Assembly: GCF_014699005.1 (NCBI RefSeq)
Contig: NZ_JACWZY010000020.1
Coordinates: 1-64,000, forward strand
Source: Spirosoma profusum
Lineage (GTDB): Bacteria; Bacteroidota; Bacteroidia; Cytophagales; Spirosomataceae
Direction: 5' to 3'
DNA length: 64,000 bases
Shown here: positions 8,095 to 16,284 of the stretch, in pieces
How the letters are laid out: each line of letters opens with the position of its first letter
How positions within the stretch are numbered: position 1 is the first letter of the stretch
Program-made: the position numbers and the translations under genes
Notes under the pieces: model-generated
What the model saw: the letters and a program-made list of their open reading frames with translations, nothing else
The model's database searches: none
Told to the model about the DNA's origin: nothing

Positions 8095-8683
8095 GTTTAT
8101 TACCCCAAAATCATCCGAACAACAGACCGAGAAAATCATTCTCGGTGTCGATCCCGGTACACAGGTTGCCGGTTACGGCATCATTTCGGTGAAAGCGGGG
8201 GTCATGCACATGGTGCTATCAGATGTGGTTCAATTGAACAAATATAGCACCTACCAACTGAAGCTCCAGAAACTATACGATACCATCCTGCGACTTATTG
8301 ATGAATATCACCCCGACGAGATGGCTATCGAAGATCCTTTTTTCGGTAAAAATGTGCAGTCGATGCTCAAACTGGGTCGGGCGCAGGGAGTCGTTATGGC
8401 AGCAGCACTCTCGCGGAGCATTCCGATTGTAGAATACGCCCCGCGACGTATCAAACAGTCGGTGACGGGCAATGGTAATGCATCGAAGGAGCAGGTTTCG
8501 CAAATGGTGAGTCATTTGTTACGGGAAGATCTGAATCCAAAATTTTTCGACGCAACCGATGCTTTAGCGATTGCCGTATGCCATCATTTTCACGAAAACG
8601 CTCTGCCCACCGTTTCTGGCAAAAAAACTAAAAAAGGGGCTTGGGGCGCGTTCGTCAGCGAAAACTCAAACCGAATCATGTAA
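8093..8683 (+). CDS. ruvC: Holliday junction endodeoxyribonuclease RuvC
   Basis: Resolves four-way DNA junctions together with RuvAB. The 196-residue protein carries the RNase-H-like acidic residues: GVDPGTQVAGYG near residue 18, AIEDPFFGKNVQSMLKLG near 80, then YAPRRIKQSVTGNGNASKEQV and FDATDALAIAVCHH near 152. About 12 extra residues precede the first strand. The C-terminal tail is basic. Its ATG overlaps the divergent membrane-protein start by two bases, so the promoters must lie inside each other's coding or leader sequence. The stop codon forms part of the following hairpin. Confidence 0.95.
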   Translation: MFITPKSSEQQTEKIILGVDPGTQVAGYGIISVKAGVMHMVLSDVVQLNKYSTYQLKLQKLYDTILRLIDEYHPDEMAIEDPFFGKNVQSMLKLGRAQGVVMAAALSRSIPIVEYAPRRIKQSVTGNGNASKEQVSQMVSHLLREDLNPKFFDATDALAIAVCHHFHENALPTVSGKKTKKGAWGAFVSENSNRIM

Positions 8684-8714
8684 CGCAGACGGCCGCGTTA
8701 CGTCTATTTTTTTG
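8681..8714 (+). terminator. Rho-independent terminator of ruvC
   Basis: Stem TAACGC (8681-8686) pairs with GCGTTA (8695-8700) around an eight-base loop, followed by CGTCTA and seven T. The ruvC stop codon is the first triplet of the stem. The T-run overlaps the 3' end of the converging surface-protein gene. Confidence 0.75.
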
Positions 8715-10698
8715 TCAAACGCCGTTTGATGGCCCTGTTTTCGACACGTAACGCATTAATTTCCCGCTGCTGCTGAATCATATACAGGGTTAGCTCTTCA
8801 ATCTTTTCCAGCAGTTTGGCCTCCATTTTTACGGGCTCAATTCCTTCTTTTACTACGTCCTCTGCCGAGGGAACACCCGGCAAATGACCATACTGCTGAA
8901 TATGCCGCTCCACTTCCGAAAGTGACTTTAGGTGATACGTAGTCGAAAATACCTGATCACTCCATTGATTCACATTGTCGATACGTAGTCGATGCTTAGC
9001 CAGCACCGTTTCCCCCTGCTCGTTGACGGTCAGGAATTGATCTGTGGAACCGTTACGTAGGTTGGGGTTGAGCAGGTGGGTAAATTTGATGGTGCCATTA
9101 CTACGTAGGCGAATGATGCCGCGAACGTCCAACGGAAACAGCGGAGAATCGGTGCCGATGCCGACGGCAATGCTGGTGTTGGAAGGGTCACCCAAAACGA
9201 TGGCGTTGTTTAACGCGACCGATGTATTAGCCCCAATCGCCACCGAATTCTGGATTGTACCACTGGTTGGTTTGGTGTTGGCCCCCAGCATGAGGTTATT
9301 GCTGCCGGTAGTAATGACTGTTCCCGACGATGGGCCAAGCGCTACGTTATTTACACCCGTGGTGTTATTGTAACCCGCCTGATAGCCGATAAACACGTTG
9401 GCGGTAGCGGTCGTGTTGGAAAACCCCGCTCGATAGCCGACGAACGTATTTCTGTCGGCCGAGGTGTTGTTGTAGCCCGCCTTGGAACCGATGAACGTAT
9501 TGCCTGAAGTAGTGTTGCTGTAACCTGCCGAATCGCCAACCATCACGTTTAAACTACCAGTCTGATTCGTATTGTTGGCAGATGACCCTATGGCGACATT
9601 GCCAAAACCAGTGGTATTAAGATAACCGGCCCGGTAGCCTGTAAAGCTGTTTTGCTGCCCCGTTGTGTTTACAGCACCGGCCTGAAAGCCGAGCACTGCA
9701 TTAGCAATGCCAGTGGTGTTATTATAGCCAGCCTGATGGCCAACAAACGCATTTAAAGAACCCGTCGTATTCTTATTGCCGGCAAAATTGCCTAGAAATG
9801 TATTCGTGCTTCCTGTCGTATTGGCATATCCGGCCTGATAGCCCAAAAACGAATTGTTATTGCCTGTTGTGTTTGAAAAGCCCGCCTGATAGCCCAAAAA
9901 TTCATTGAACGTCCCGGTTGTATTTGCGTATCCCGCTCTGGAACCAATGAAGACGCTATTAGAAGCCGTGTTGTTGAAGCCCGCCGAATCACCCATCATT
10001 ACGTTGTGGTCAGCACTTCCATTTAAATTTCCGGTGTTTGCCCCTACCACCACATTGCCAAAACCTGTTGTATTACCCTGACCCGCCCGCGAGCCTATAA
10101 ATACATTAGAAACGCCTGCGGTGGTGCCATAGCCCGCGCTACGACCCACTGCCACATTGTTAAAGCCTGTCGTGTTACCAAAGCCAGCAAATACACCTAC
10201 AAACGAATTGCCAATCCCCTCCGTGTTTTTGTTGCCTGTATAATAACCGAGAAATGTATTGCCACCTCCTGTTGTGTTTAGAAAGCCGGACTGGTAGCCC
10301 ATAAATACATTGTCGGAGCCCGTCGTGTTAAACTGGCCCGCCGAAGCGCCCACGATTGCATTGGAAGACCCCGTCGTATTCTGGCTGCCAACAGAAAGGC
10401 CCATGAATACATTATTGGAGCCCGTCGTGTTTTTAGCTCCAGCATAAACACCTACGAATGCATTATACTCCCCCTCCGTGTTATCCCGGCCTGCTGAACG
10501 CCCAACAAACGTATTAAACGAACCTGTCATAGTCGCGTTGCCAGCTTCATACCCTACCAATACGTTAGAAACTCCAGGAGTACTTGAATTAGCCACGTTG
10601 GCCGTATAGTTGGTAGGTTGCCCCTGAGCCACTAGATTCATGCCTGTCAGTAACAGAAAAAAACCGAAAACACGACGTAGGATAGTTTTTGTGTGCAT
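8704..10698 (-). CDS. Repeat-rich surface protein, beta-roll adhesin/tail-fiber-like
   Basis: Secreted protein of 664 residues. The start at 10698 gives MHTKTILRRVFGFFLLL and a signal peptide ending near AQGQ; the frame is open 23 codons upstream without signal character. Residues about 35-500 are some 28 repeats of 16-ish residues of the form GNTFVGYQAGYNNTTG, like YadA/Hep_Hag heads, expected to form a trimeric beta-roll. The C-terminus has a TF..GIGTDSPLFPLDV stretch, a conserved Bacteroidota domain (YHLKSLSEVERHIQQYGH, HLPGVPSAEDVVKEG) and a final coiled coil (EKIEELTLYMIQQQREINAL). The lysine-serine autoprocessing motif of S74 domains is not seen. The role, probably adhesion or cell-surface coat, is inferred. 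Confidence 0.82.
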   Translation of the reverse strand: MHTKTILRRVFGFFLLLTGMNLVAQGQPTNYTANVANSSTPGVSNVLVGYEAGNATMTGSFNTFVGRSAGRDNTEGEYNAFVGVYAGAKNTTGSNNVFMGLSVGSQNTTGSSNAIVGASAGQFNTTGSDNVFMGYQSGFLNTTGGGNTFLGYYTGNKNTEGIGNSFVGVFAGFGNTTGFNNVAVGRSAGYGTTAGVSNVFIGSRAGQGNTTGFGNVVVGANTGNLNGSADHNVMMGDSAGFNNTASNSVFIGSRAGYANTTGTFNEFLGYQAGFSNTTGNNNSFLGYQAGYANTTGSTNTFLGNFAGNKNTTGSLNAFVGHQAGYNNTTGIANAVLGFQAGAVNTTGQQNSFTGYRAGYLNTTGFGNVAIGSSANNTNQTGSLNVMVGDSAGYSNTTSGNTFIGSKAGYNNTSADRNTFVGYRAGFSNTTATANVFIGYQAGYNNTTGVNNVALGPSSGTVITTGSNNLMLGANTKPTSGTIQNSVAIGANTSVALNNAIVLGDPSNTSIAVGIGTDSPLFPLDVRGIIRLRSNGTIKFTHLLNPNLRNGSTDQFLTVNEQGETVLAKHRLRIDNVNQWSDQVFSTTYHLKSLSEVERHIQQYGHLPGVPSAEDVVKEGIEPVKMEAKLLEKIEELTLYMIQQQREINALRVENRAIKRRLTKK

Positions 10699-10908
10699 AG
10701 CAGTAATTGGTAAGAAGTTAGGATAAACCAAAGGTAACCTCCTGACAAACAGAAGCAATAACATCATTACCTATGTTGACAGGTTTTTAGCGAACGGAAA
10801 ACCAGCGTTTACAGAAAGATTATTGATGACTTGTATTGGACGTCCAGGCTACTAACTACTACTATTCATTACCGGAATTTCAGGGCTTTACCAGCCACCC
10901 TTCCAAGG

Positions 10909-10971
10909 TTGATTCACCGACACATTCGGGCTATTTATCCCAATTTTTGCCCCTATTGAGATTGATTCACC
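10909..10971. promoter_or_regulatory. Candidate LytTR-type operator upstream of the lytS/lytT pair
   Basis: TTCACCGACACATTCGGG (10913-10930) contains the dyad CCGA-N5-TCGG and is matched at 16 of 18 bases by 12942-12959, upstream of tatA. TTGATTCACC occurs twice, at 10909-10918 and 10962-10971, 53 bp apart. Two-site arrangements suit LytTR regulators. Binding by the adjacent regulator is inference. The region also separates the leftward surface-protein gene from the rightward kinase gene. Confidence 0.4.
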
Positions 10972-10993
10972 AATTGAGCCGTAAATTTCCCGA

Positions 10994-12100
10994 ATGACAA
11001 AACGGCTTTCGACCATAGCCATTCATGTGTTTGGCTGCCTGACGTTTCTGGCTCTGCCCTATCTTTTCGCTTCGGATGGGTTTGACAAACTGGCGGAACT
11101 GTCGTACAATCCCCACGAACGTAGGAACGTAGTGTCGTATCTGATTACGATTGCTTTTTTCTACATCAACTACTACGTACTGATTCCCAGGCTGTACTTC
11201 AACCGCCGATACGTTCTGTATGGCGTCAGTGCATTAGGTTGTTTTGTGCTGATTGAAAGTGTATTATTCGTTATCAACCGGGGACAATCGCGTCCGCCAA
11301 TGGAACGCCGACAACCGCCCCCCGAACGTAACGACTACCAACCTTCATTCCCTAACGACAATCGCCCTCCTCGTCCATCTGAAGAGTTTGGCCAGATGGG
11401 GCCGTCAGATCGGCGGGGTTTACCGCCTGAATCCAGTCAGACGTTTTTTCTGACGCTGGCGGGATTTCTGCTGGCGCTGGCTATCCGTGTAAACAACCGC
11501 CTGCGCGAAACCGAACGCGAAAAAATCCAGACGGAACTTTCGTACCTGAAAGCGCAGATTAACCCTCATTTTCTGTTCAATACGTTGAATAGCATCTACG
11601 CCCTGTCGATTATCGATTCCCCCCCTACCGCCGATGCCATTGTGAAACTGTCGTCGTTTCTGCGCTACGTCATTCAGGATTCACAGAAAGATCTCGTGTC
11701 GCTGGCGAATGAGCTGGATTATATCAGTCACTACGTTGCTCTGCAAAAACTCCGGATAGACAGTTCGGTGGAAATTGATTTTACCATAAACGGGCGTCCG
11801 AATGGCAAGCAGATTGCACCGTTGCTGCTGATTTCGTTTATCGAAAATGCGTTCAAATACGGCGTCAGTCCTGAAGAACCGTCCGCCATTAAGATTCGGA
11901 TTACCATTGGTGATACTGAACTGGAATGCTACGTCTTTAACAAAAAGGTGCGGGTGTTTCAGCCGATGGCGGTGGCGAGTGGAATCGGTCTGACCAATAC
12001 GCAGGCCCGGCTCGATCTGTTATATCCCAACCGGCACCGGCTGGTTATTAGCGACAAACCCGATAGTTTTATCGTCGATTTAACCCTTACGTTGTCATGA
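10994..12100 (+). CDS. LytS/YehU-type sensor histidine kinase
   Basis: Membrane kinase of 368 residues, the sensor half of a LytS/LytTR pair. Three hydrophobic segments lie at about 8-27, 43-60 and 70-92. A Pro/Arg-rich loop (about 95-150) with many PP and ERR runs precedes a fourth helix at 155-170. The His_kinase (PF06580) box QINPHFLFNTLNSIYAL carries the phosphorylated histidine near residue 193. The N box is PLLLISFIENAFKYGVSP, and the C-terminal GIGLTNTQARLDLLYP matches the G box. Its stop overlaps the regulator start by ATGA, so the two are translationally coupled. The Pro-rich loop is unusually long. Confidence 0.9.
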   Translation: MTKRLSTIAIHVFGCLTFLALPYLFASDGFDKLAELSYNPHERRNVVSYLITIAFFYINYYVLIPRLYFNRRYVLYGVSALGCFVLIESVLFVINRGQSRPPMERRQPPPERNDYQPSFPNDNRPPRPSEEFGQMGPSDRRGLPPESSQTFFLTLAGFLLALAIRVNNRLRETEREKIQTELSYLKAQINPHFLFNTLNSIYALSIIDSPPTADAIVKLSSFLRYVIQDSQKDLVSLANELDYISHYVALQKLRIDSSVEIDFTINGRPNGKQIAPLLLISFIENAFKYGVSPEEPSAIKIRITIGDTELECYVFNKKVRVFQPMAVASGIGLTNTQARLDLLYPNRHRLVISDKPDSFIVDLTLTLS

Positions 12101-12867
12101 TACGTGCCATAGCTTTAGACGACGAACCGCCCGCGCTACGTGTGCTGACCCATTTCTGTCAGCAGGTAGATTTTGTTGATTTACAGAAAACGTTCACCCG
12201 AACCGTCGAAGCGCTACGTCATCTGGAGCAGTTCCCGACCGATTTGCTGTTTCTGGACATCAATATGCCGTCGGTATCGGGCATCGATTTTTACAAAGCC
12301 CTGAGTGATACGTCGGCAGATGATACGTCGCCGAAGCAGCCGTTAATGGTCATTTTCACGACTGCATACGCCGAATATGCGGTAGAAGGTTTCACACTCA
12401 ATGCTGTCGACTACCTGCTGAAGCCTTTTACGTTCGAGCGGTTTTTACAAGCCGTCAACAAAGCGGCTGATTTTCAGCGATGGCAGCAGCATTCGGAGAC
12501 TACTGGCGAGGCTTATCTATACGTGCGGGCCGATTACACGCTTCATAAAATCGCCTTCAGCGATATAGTTCTGATTGAAGGGCTTGACGATTATCTCAAA
12601 ATTCACCTTCATCCAGTCAATCGGGCTGACGTGCCCCGGGCTGGCGTGCCCCGGACTGACGTAGCGCGTCCTATTGTGGCCCGCATGACCATGAAAGCGA
12701 TGCAGGAACGGCTCCCTCCGGCTGATTTTATTCGGGTGCATCGGTCTTACATTGTACCGCTACGTCGGGTTGAAGCGGTACGTAACAAAACCATTTTTAT
12801 CGCTGGTCGTGAAATTCCCATCGGCGCCAGCTACGAAGCAGATTTTCTGAGCCGGTTTAGTACGTAG
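12097..12867 (+). CDS. LytTR-family response regulator
   Basis: DNA-binding regulator of 256 residues. The receiver domain (about 1-125) has the acidic pair in ALDDEPPA, the phospho-acceptor in LLFLDINMPSVSG and the conserved Lys in YLLKPFTFERF. The LytTR domain (about 145-255) shows YTLHKIAFSDIVLIEGLDDYLKI, RMTMKAMQERLP, FIRVHRSYIV and a C-terminal IPIGASY. Between two LytTR strands lies an extra RADVPRAGVPRTDVAR segment, encoded by three 15-nt tandem units. Regulators of this class bind paired direct repeats; candidate sites lie upstream of the operon and upstream of tatA. Confidence 0.92.
   Translation: MIRAIALDDEPPALRVLTHFCQQVDFVDLQKTFTRTVEALRHLEQFPTDLLFLDINMPSVSGIDFYKALSDTSADDTSPKQPLMVIFTTAYAEYAVEGFTLNAVDYLLKPFTFERFLQAVNKAADFQRWQQHSETTGEAYLYVRADYTLHKIAFSDIVLIEGLDDYLKIHLHPVNRADVPRAGVPRTDVARPIVARMTMKAMQERLPPADFIRVHRSYIVPLRRVEAVRNKTIFIAGREIPIGASYEADFLSRFST
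12622..12666. repeat. Three 15-bp tandem repeats inside the LytTR domain
   Basis: Units CGGGCTGACGTGCCC, CGGGCTGGCGTGCCC and CGGACTGACGTAGCG run from 12622 to 12666. Each adds five residues in frame. In other LytTR proteins the strands on either side are joined by a short turn, so the array is probably an expansion in a surface loop facing or near the DNA-binding side. Confidence 0.8.
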
Positions 12868-12894
12868 ATTGATTGGAACAGAACTCACCGAATT

Positions 12895-12933
12895 AAACTC
12901 CCGAAAGACTATGCTTTTCGGGAGTTTGTTTTA
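12895..12933 (+). terminator. Terminator of the lytS/lytT operon
   Basis: A 12-bp perfect stem AAACTCCCGAAA (12895-12906) / TTTCGGGAGTTT (12916-12927) with a 9-nt spacer is followed by GTTTTAACA. It lies 28 bp after the regulator stop. Confidence 0.85.
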
Positions 12934-12941
12934 ACATCTGT

Positions 12942-12967
12942 TTTACCGACACAATCGGGTGGTTCAC
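12942..12967. promoter_or_regulatory. Second copy of the candidate LytTR operator, upstream of tatA
   Basis: TTTACCGACACAATCGGG (12942-12959) matches the site at 10913-10930 in 16 of 18 bases, keeps the CCGA-N5-TCGG dyad, and is followed by TTCACC. It lies 100 bp before the tatA start, which would place tatA under the neighbouring two-component system if the match is functional. Confidence 0.35.
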
Positions 12968-13058
12968 CTATAAGTAGTGCCTTCGTGCAACGAAACGAGG
13001 GCATTTGACGATAATAGTAATAGACAACCGCAACGTATTTACCTAAAAACTCCGACTG

Positions 13059-13232
13059 ATGTTTGGCTTAGGCACCTCCGAAATAGTGCTGATTATCTGC
13101 ACCCTTCTTTTGTTTTTTGGCGCGAAAAAACTGCCCGAACTAGCGCGTGGACTGGGCAAAGGCATCCGTGAATTCAAGGACGCCACGCAGGACGTAAAAG
13201 CTACGATTGATCAGGCGTCTATCGAAAAGTGA
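13059..13232 (+). CDS. tatA: Twin-arginine translocase subunit TatA/E
   Basis: Short 57-residue protein starting MFGLGTSEIVLIICTLLL. It has the family plan: an N-terminal membrane helix (about 5-20), the FG hinge, then an amphipathic helix GAKKLPELARGLGKGIREFK and a short acidic-polar tail. TatA oligomers form the pore for folded proteins with RR-type signals. No tatB or tatC is nearby. The next gene encodes a lipoprotein with a Tat-like RKEFLK signal, which may be a substrate. A heptamer array begins at the stop codon. Confidence 0.93.
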   Translation: MFGLGTSEIVLIICTLLLFFGAKKLPELARGLGKGIREFKDATQDVKATIDQASIEK

Positions 13233-13338
13233 TGAACGATGAGTGATAAGTAATGAGTTGGTTGACGCCAGCAATTATTGAGTGCGAACGTCAACCGCTA
13301 TGGCGGACCGTTCATGGTTTATCACTTATCGTTCATCG
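13231..13338. repeat. Heptamer array and matching inverted copy
   Basis: Left: GATGAAC, GATGAGT, GATAAGT, AATGAGT (13231-13258), then GTTGACG. Right: CGTCAAC (13289-13295) and, near 13318-13338, TTTATCA, CTTATCG, TTCATCG. The outer arms pair with two mismatches over about 20 bp. The unit type is the same as at 52806-52852, 39 kb away. It fills most of the gap between tatA and the dioxygenase gene. Confidence 0.75.
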
Positions 13339-13377
13339 CTAAATATTTGTTCTCTACTACAATTGATTTTCAGAAAC

Positions 13378-14136
13378 ATGGAACGTAAAGAATTTTTGAA
13401 ACGCGGCTTTGGCAGTTTGTTAGGCATTGCGGCTGTAGCACCACTGGTAGGTGGCTGCTCAAAAACCGAAATCGACCCAACAACCACAACTGGAACAAGT
13501 ACAGGAACCAGTACGTCGACGGGTTCAACCAACGGGAGTTCGGCCAGCAACTGCGCTGTAACGCCCTCCGAAACCGAAGGGCCATTCCCAACCAAAAGCC
13601 CGGCCAGCTACGTTCGGAAAGACATTACTGACGGACAGACAGGTGTGGCTTTCACGATGAACATAACCATTAAAAACGCGAGTGCCAGTTGTGCCGCTCT
13701 GGCTGGTGCGCTGGTCGATGTGTGGCATTGCGACAAAGGCGGCAATTACTCTGAATACGGCGGTACGGGTATGCAGAGCACGAATTATACAAGTGTTCAC
13801 TTCCTGCGTGGGCGTCAGACGACGGATGCGAACGGGCTGGTGTCGTTTACGTCTATTTTTCCCGGCTGGTATTCGGGCCGTGCTCCGCACGTTCACGTAC
13901 ACATCTACAATGCGTCGGGTAAATCGCTGCTGGTCACTCAGATAGCTTTCCCGTATGACATTTGCACTACGGTTTATACAACCGGACAATCGTATGGCTA
14001 TACGAAAGGGAAACAGGATACGCTGAATGAGAAAGATAACGTATTTAGTGATGGGTTTACAACAGAATTAGCCACTGTTTCGGGCAGTTTGTCGGGCGGT
14101 TATACGCTAACGCACACCATCGTCGTAAACGGATAA
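13378..14136 (+). CDS. Exported intradiol ring-cleavage dioxygenase-like lipoprotein
   Basis: Protein of 252 residues related to catechol/protocatechuate intradiol dioxygenases. The start at 13378 gives ERKEFLKRGF, a Tat-like signal with RK in place of RR, a hydrophobic stretch and a lipobox VGGC at about residue 22. A Thr/Ser/Gly-rich linker (30-60) follows. The catalytic domain opens with CAVTPSETEGPFP; iron ligands are suggested by the Tyr of GGNYSEYGG and FPGWYSGR and the His pair in APHVHVHIY. The family uses non-haem Fe(III) to split catechols. An exported version next to tatA suggests Tat export; the substrate is unknown. Confidence 0.85.
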   Translation: MERKEFLKRGFGSLLGIAAVAPLVGGCSKTEIDPTTTTGTSTGTSTSTGSTNGSSASNCAVTPSETEGPFPTKSPASYVRKDITDGQTGVAFTMNITIKNASASCAALAGALVDVWHCDKGGNYSEYGGTGMQSTNYTSVHFLRGRQTTDANGLVSFTSIFPGWYSGRAPHVHVHIYNASGKSLLVTQIAFPYDICTTVYTTGQSYGYTKGKQDTLNEKDNVFSDGFTTELATVSGSLSGGYTLTHTIVVNG

Positions 14137-14151
14137 ATCACCGCTTATTTT

Positions 14152-14664
14152 ATGCGTATTATTCACCTGAGTTATCGGAAAATTATCGACTCGTCGTCTC
14201 AGAAATTGTGGGACAAGTACGTATTCGAGGATACTTACATGGAATTTTACATGCAGGCCCAATATTATAACCAGGAAAATAAATACGCTACGTTCCAGGA
14301 ATTGCTCGACAATGTACCCAATGCCGACCGACTGCATCAACAGACCAGTATGGCCGCCATTGGGTACATTCGGCAACTAAATAACATCGTTCCTGATATT
14401 GTGAATCAGTCGGGTAAACTCTGCCTGCCGTTTACTCAGTTCAAGTTCGACATCATCCACTCGCACGTATCGGACAAACAAGCTCACAAAGTAGCGATTA
14501 CGTTCTACAGCGAACCCCTTACCTGGATTGATACGGTGGGTAATACGTTGCTCATTGCCTATGGCGACCGGCAATCAACCCTTCAGAATGGAGAAACCGT
14601 TGATACAGACATGATTACGCTTCAGCCGTACCTGAGTATTGCGTCCTGCCAATATCAGGTTTAA
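14152..14664 (+). CDS. Hypothetical protein
   Basis: Unrecognised 170-residue protein with no signal peptide or membrane segment. It is rich in Tyr, Gln and Asn, with segments such as EFYMQAQYYNQENKYATFQELL and a beta-rich second half ending in ITLQPYLSIASCQYQV. It starts 15 bp after the dioxygenase stop and is in the same direction, so it may be co-transcribed. An internal ATG at about residue 27 is an alternative start. The codon pattern and TACGT words match the surrounding genes, which supports it being real. Confidence 0.6.
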   Translation: MRIIHLSYRKIIDSSSQKLWDKYVFEDTYMEFYMQAQYYNQENKYATFQELLDNVPNADRLHQQTSMAAIGYIRQLNNIVPDIVNQSGKLCLPFTQFKFDIIHSHVSDKQAHKVAITFYSEPLTWIDTVGNTLLIAYGDRQSTLQNGETVDTDMITLQPYLSIASCQYQV

Positions 14665-14710
14665 AGGGTGTGGCACAGCCCTTGGCGTCAGCAATACTTT
14701 TGAGCTACAT

Positions 14711-15547
14711 CTACATCTGATAGCTAAGGCGAAACTGCATATCGCCCTGAAACCGAAACACGGATAATACACAGGTCGATGCAATGGGCCGGCCGTCGTT
14801 AACAGCGGGCTGCCAGTTCAATTTTTCGGGTGTCCATTCGGGCATGTTTCGAATGGTTTGCTGCATGTAGGCCTGAATGGCTGTTACCTGTTGGGGAGCT
14901 AACGAGAACGCCCGCACATCCACATTCACGCGAATTATCTGCCCAATCTCATTGATAGTCAAGGTAGCTGTCAGGTTTCGAACCCGATCGCCATCGAGCA
15001 CAGTCCCCAATTGTTTTTTCAGATAGGTCTGAAGATCCTGGGGTTTACCTAAAAATTTAGCTGCCTGATAATAGGGTTCGCACTTTTGCTGAACGCCTTC
15101 GGTTGTAAAGCACTGGCTTTTAGTCAAGCGCCCACTCCGGTAGAACTCCCGACGTTTTATGGAACCATCTTCGTAGAAAACCATAAACGGCCCATGCAGC
15201 AGATTTTGCTTATACTCGCAACTCAAATAAAGCTGACCCGAGGGATACATAATTTTGGTTGGGCCGTGGTGAATAATGCGACTCAGGCTGTCGAGCGACA
15301 ATCCATTGGGCAGCGTTTTTGGCAATAATGAGTATGAATCCAGCCGAAACAACGTACCATCTTTCTTATAAATCCGAACGGAATAATAATCATTACGTTT
15401 ACCGTAATACAAAATTTCTTCATCATATTCGGCAAACGCATGACGTATCGCTGGTTTCGACGTAGTGCGCAGGGTATCAGCTAGTTCGCTGGCTTTGACT
15501 GGCCAGCTAGCTAGAAAAGCAAGTAGCAGAACGTAAACGATTTTCAT
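14711..15547 (-). CDS. Periplasmic protein with MORN-like repeats and TonB-like C-terminus
   Basis: Secreted protein of 278 residues with signal peptide MKIVYVLLLAFLASWPVKA. The middle holds MORN_2-type repeats: GPTKIMYPSGQLYLSCEY and HGPFMVFYEDGSIKRREFY, seen in many Bacteroidota 'toxin-antitoxin YwqK-like' proteins. The C-terminal third, from about residue 180 (VRNLTATLTINEIGQIIRVNV, TIRNMPEWTPEKLNWQPA), resembles the TonB C-terminal fold without a membrane anchor. The role is unknown. It converges with the hypothetical gene to its left. Confidence 0.7.
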   Translation of the reverse strand: MKIVYVLLLAFLASWPVKASELADTLRTTSKPAIRHAFAEYDEEILYYGKRNDYYSVRIYKKDGTLFRLDSYSLLPKTLPNGLSLDSLSRIIHHGPTKIMYPSGQLYLSCEYKQNLLHGPFMVFYEDGSIKRREFYRSGRLTKSQCFTTEGVQQKCEPYYQAAKFLGKPQDLQTYLKKQLGTVLDGDRVRNLTATLTINEIGQIIRVNVDVRAFSLAPQQVTAIQAYMQQTIRNMPEWTPEKLNWQPAVNDGRPIASTCVLSVFRFQGDMQFRLSYQM

Positions 15548-15674
15548 TAGCCACCCCCGTTGAGTTGATCAGCATCTATCGGCTTTACGAGCCAAAAATA
15601 ACCAGAATCACAACTCAATGTACTCAAAATAGTTACACACTAACGCCATTAACTTCTATTTACATTCATCGTCA

Positions 15675-16103
15675 ATGCCTGTTTACCAACACACGCTGCA
15701 ATTACCTGCTTATACACGAGGTTTTCATCTCATCACCCACCTTGTTGAACGTGAATTTCTGGAATTATCTACTATTCGTGTGGGGGTATTACACGTATTT
15801 ATTCAGCATACGTCGGCTAGTTTAACCATCAATGAAAACGCCGATCCCACCGTGCGAGGTGATTTTGAGCGATTTTTCAACAAAACGGTACCGGAAAATG
15901 CGCCCTACTATCAACATGATTACGAAGGTTCTGACGATATGCCTGCCCATTTGAAAGCGGCTATGCTGGGGCATTCGGTCAGTATTCCAATTACAAACGG
16001 GCAACTCAACTTAGGCACGTGGCAAGGCATTTATTTAGGTGAACACCGCAATCACGGCGGCCGCCGAACCCTGATTCTTACCGCCTGGGGAGAGGATGAA
16101 TGA
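15675..16103 (+). CDS. YjbQ family (UPF0047) protein
   Basis: Small 142-residue cytosolic protein. Family hallmarks are FIQHTSASLTINENADPTVRGDFE near residue 43 and the C-terminal NGQLNLGTWQGIYLGEHRNHGGRR. Conserved histidines and acidic residues line a metal or phosphate pocket. Members can make thiamine phosphate in complementation tests (hence 'secondary thiamine-phosphate synthase enzyme'), but the physiological reaction is unsettled. The start at 15675 fits the family length. It appears to be a single gene. Confidence 0.92.
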   Translation: MPVYQHTLQLPAYTRGFHLITHLVEREFLELSTIRVGVLHVFIQHTSASLTINENADPTVRGDFERFFNKTVPENAPYYQHDYEGSDDMPAHLKAAMLGHSVSIPITNGQLNLGTWQGIYLGEHRNHGGRRTLILTAWGEDE

Positions 16104-16284
16104 CTAATTGATAGTGCAGAATGCTCTGGAGAACCGGTTACTCAAAACTTTGGTCGCTCTTAAACGTATCTATTTTAACTTGTGTGGAGAAGAAAAATAG
16201 GCTTCTCAAGCCGTCTTCATGCAGGAATAATCCCATATGAGCTGATCTAAACGGGTATTGCCTGGTAAACACCGATTAAGCAAT

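Noticed and set aside
13525..13989. 154-codon antisense frame inside the dioxygenase gene
   Set aside because: The sense frame has clear catalytic motifs; the antisense frame has no signal or recognisable family and is a codon-bias shadow.
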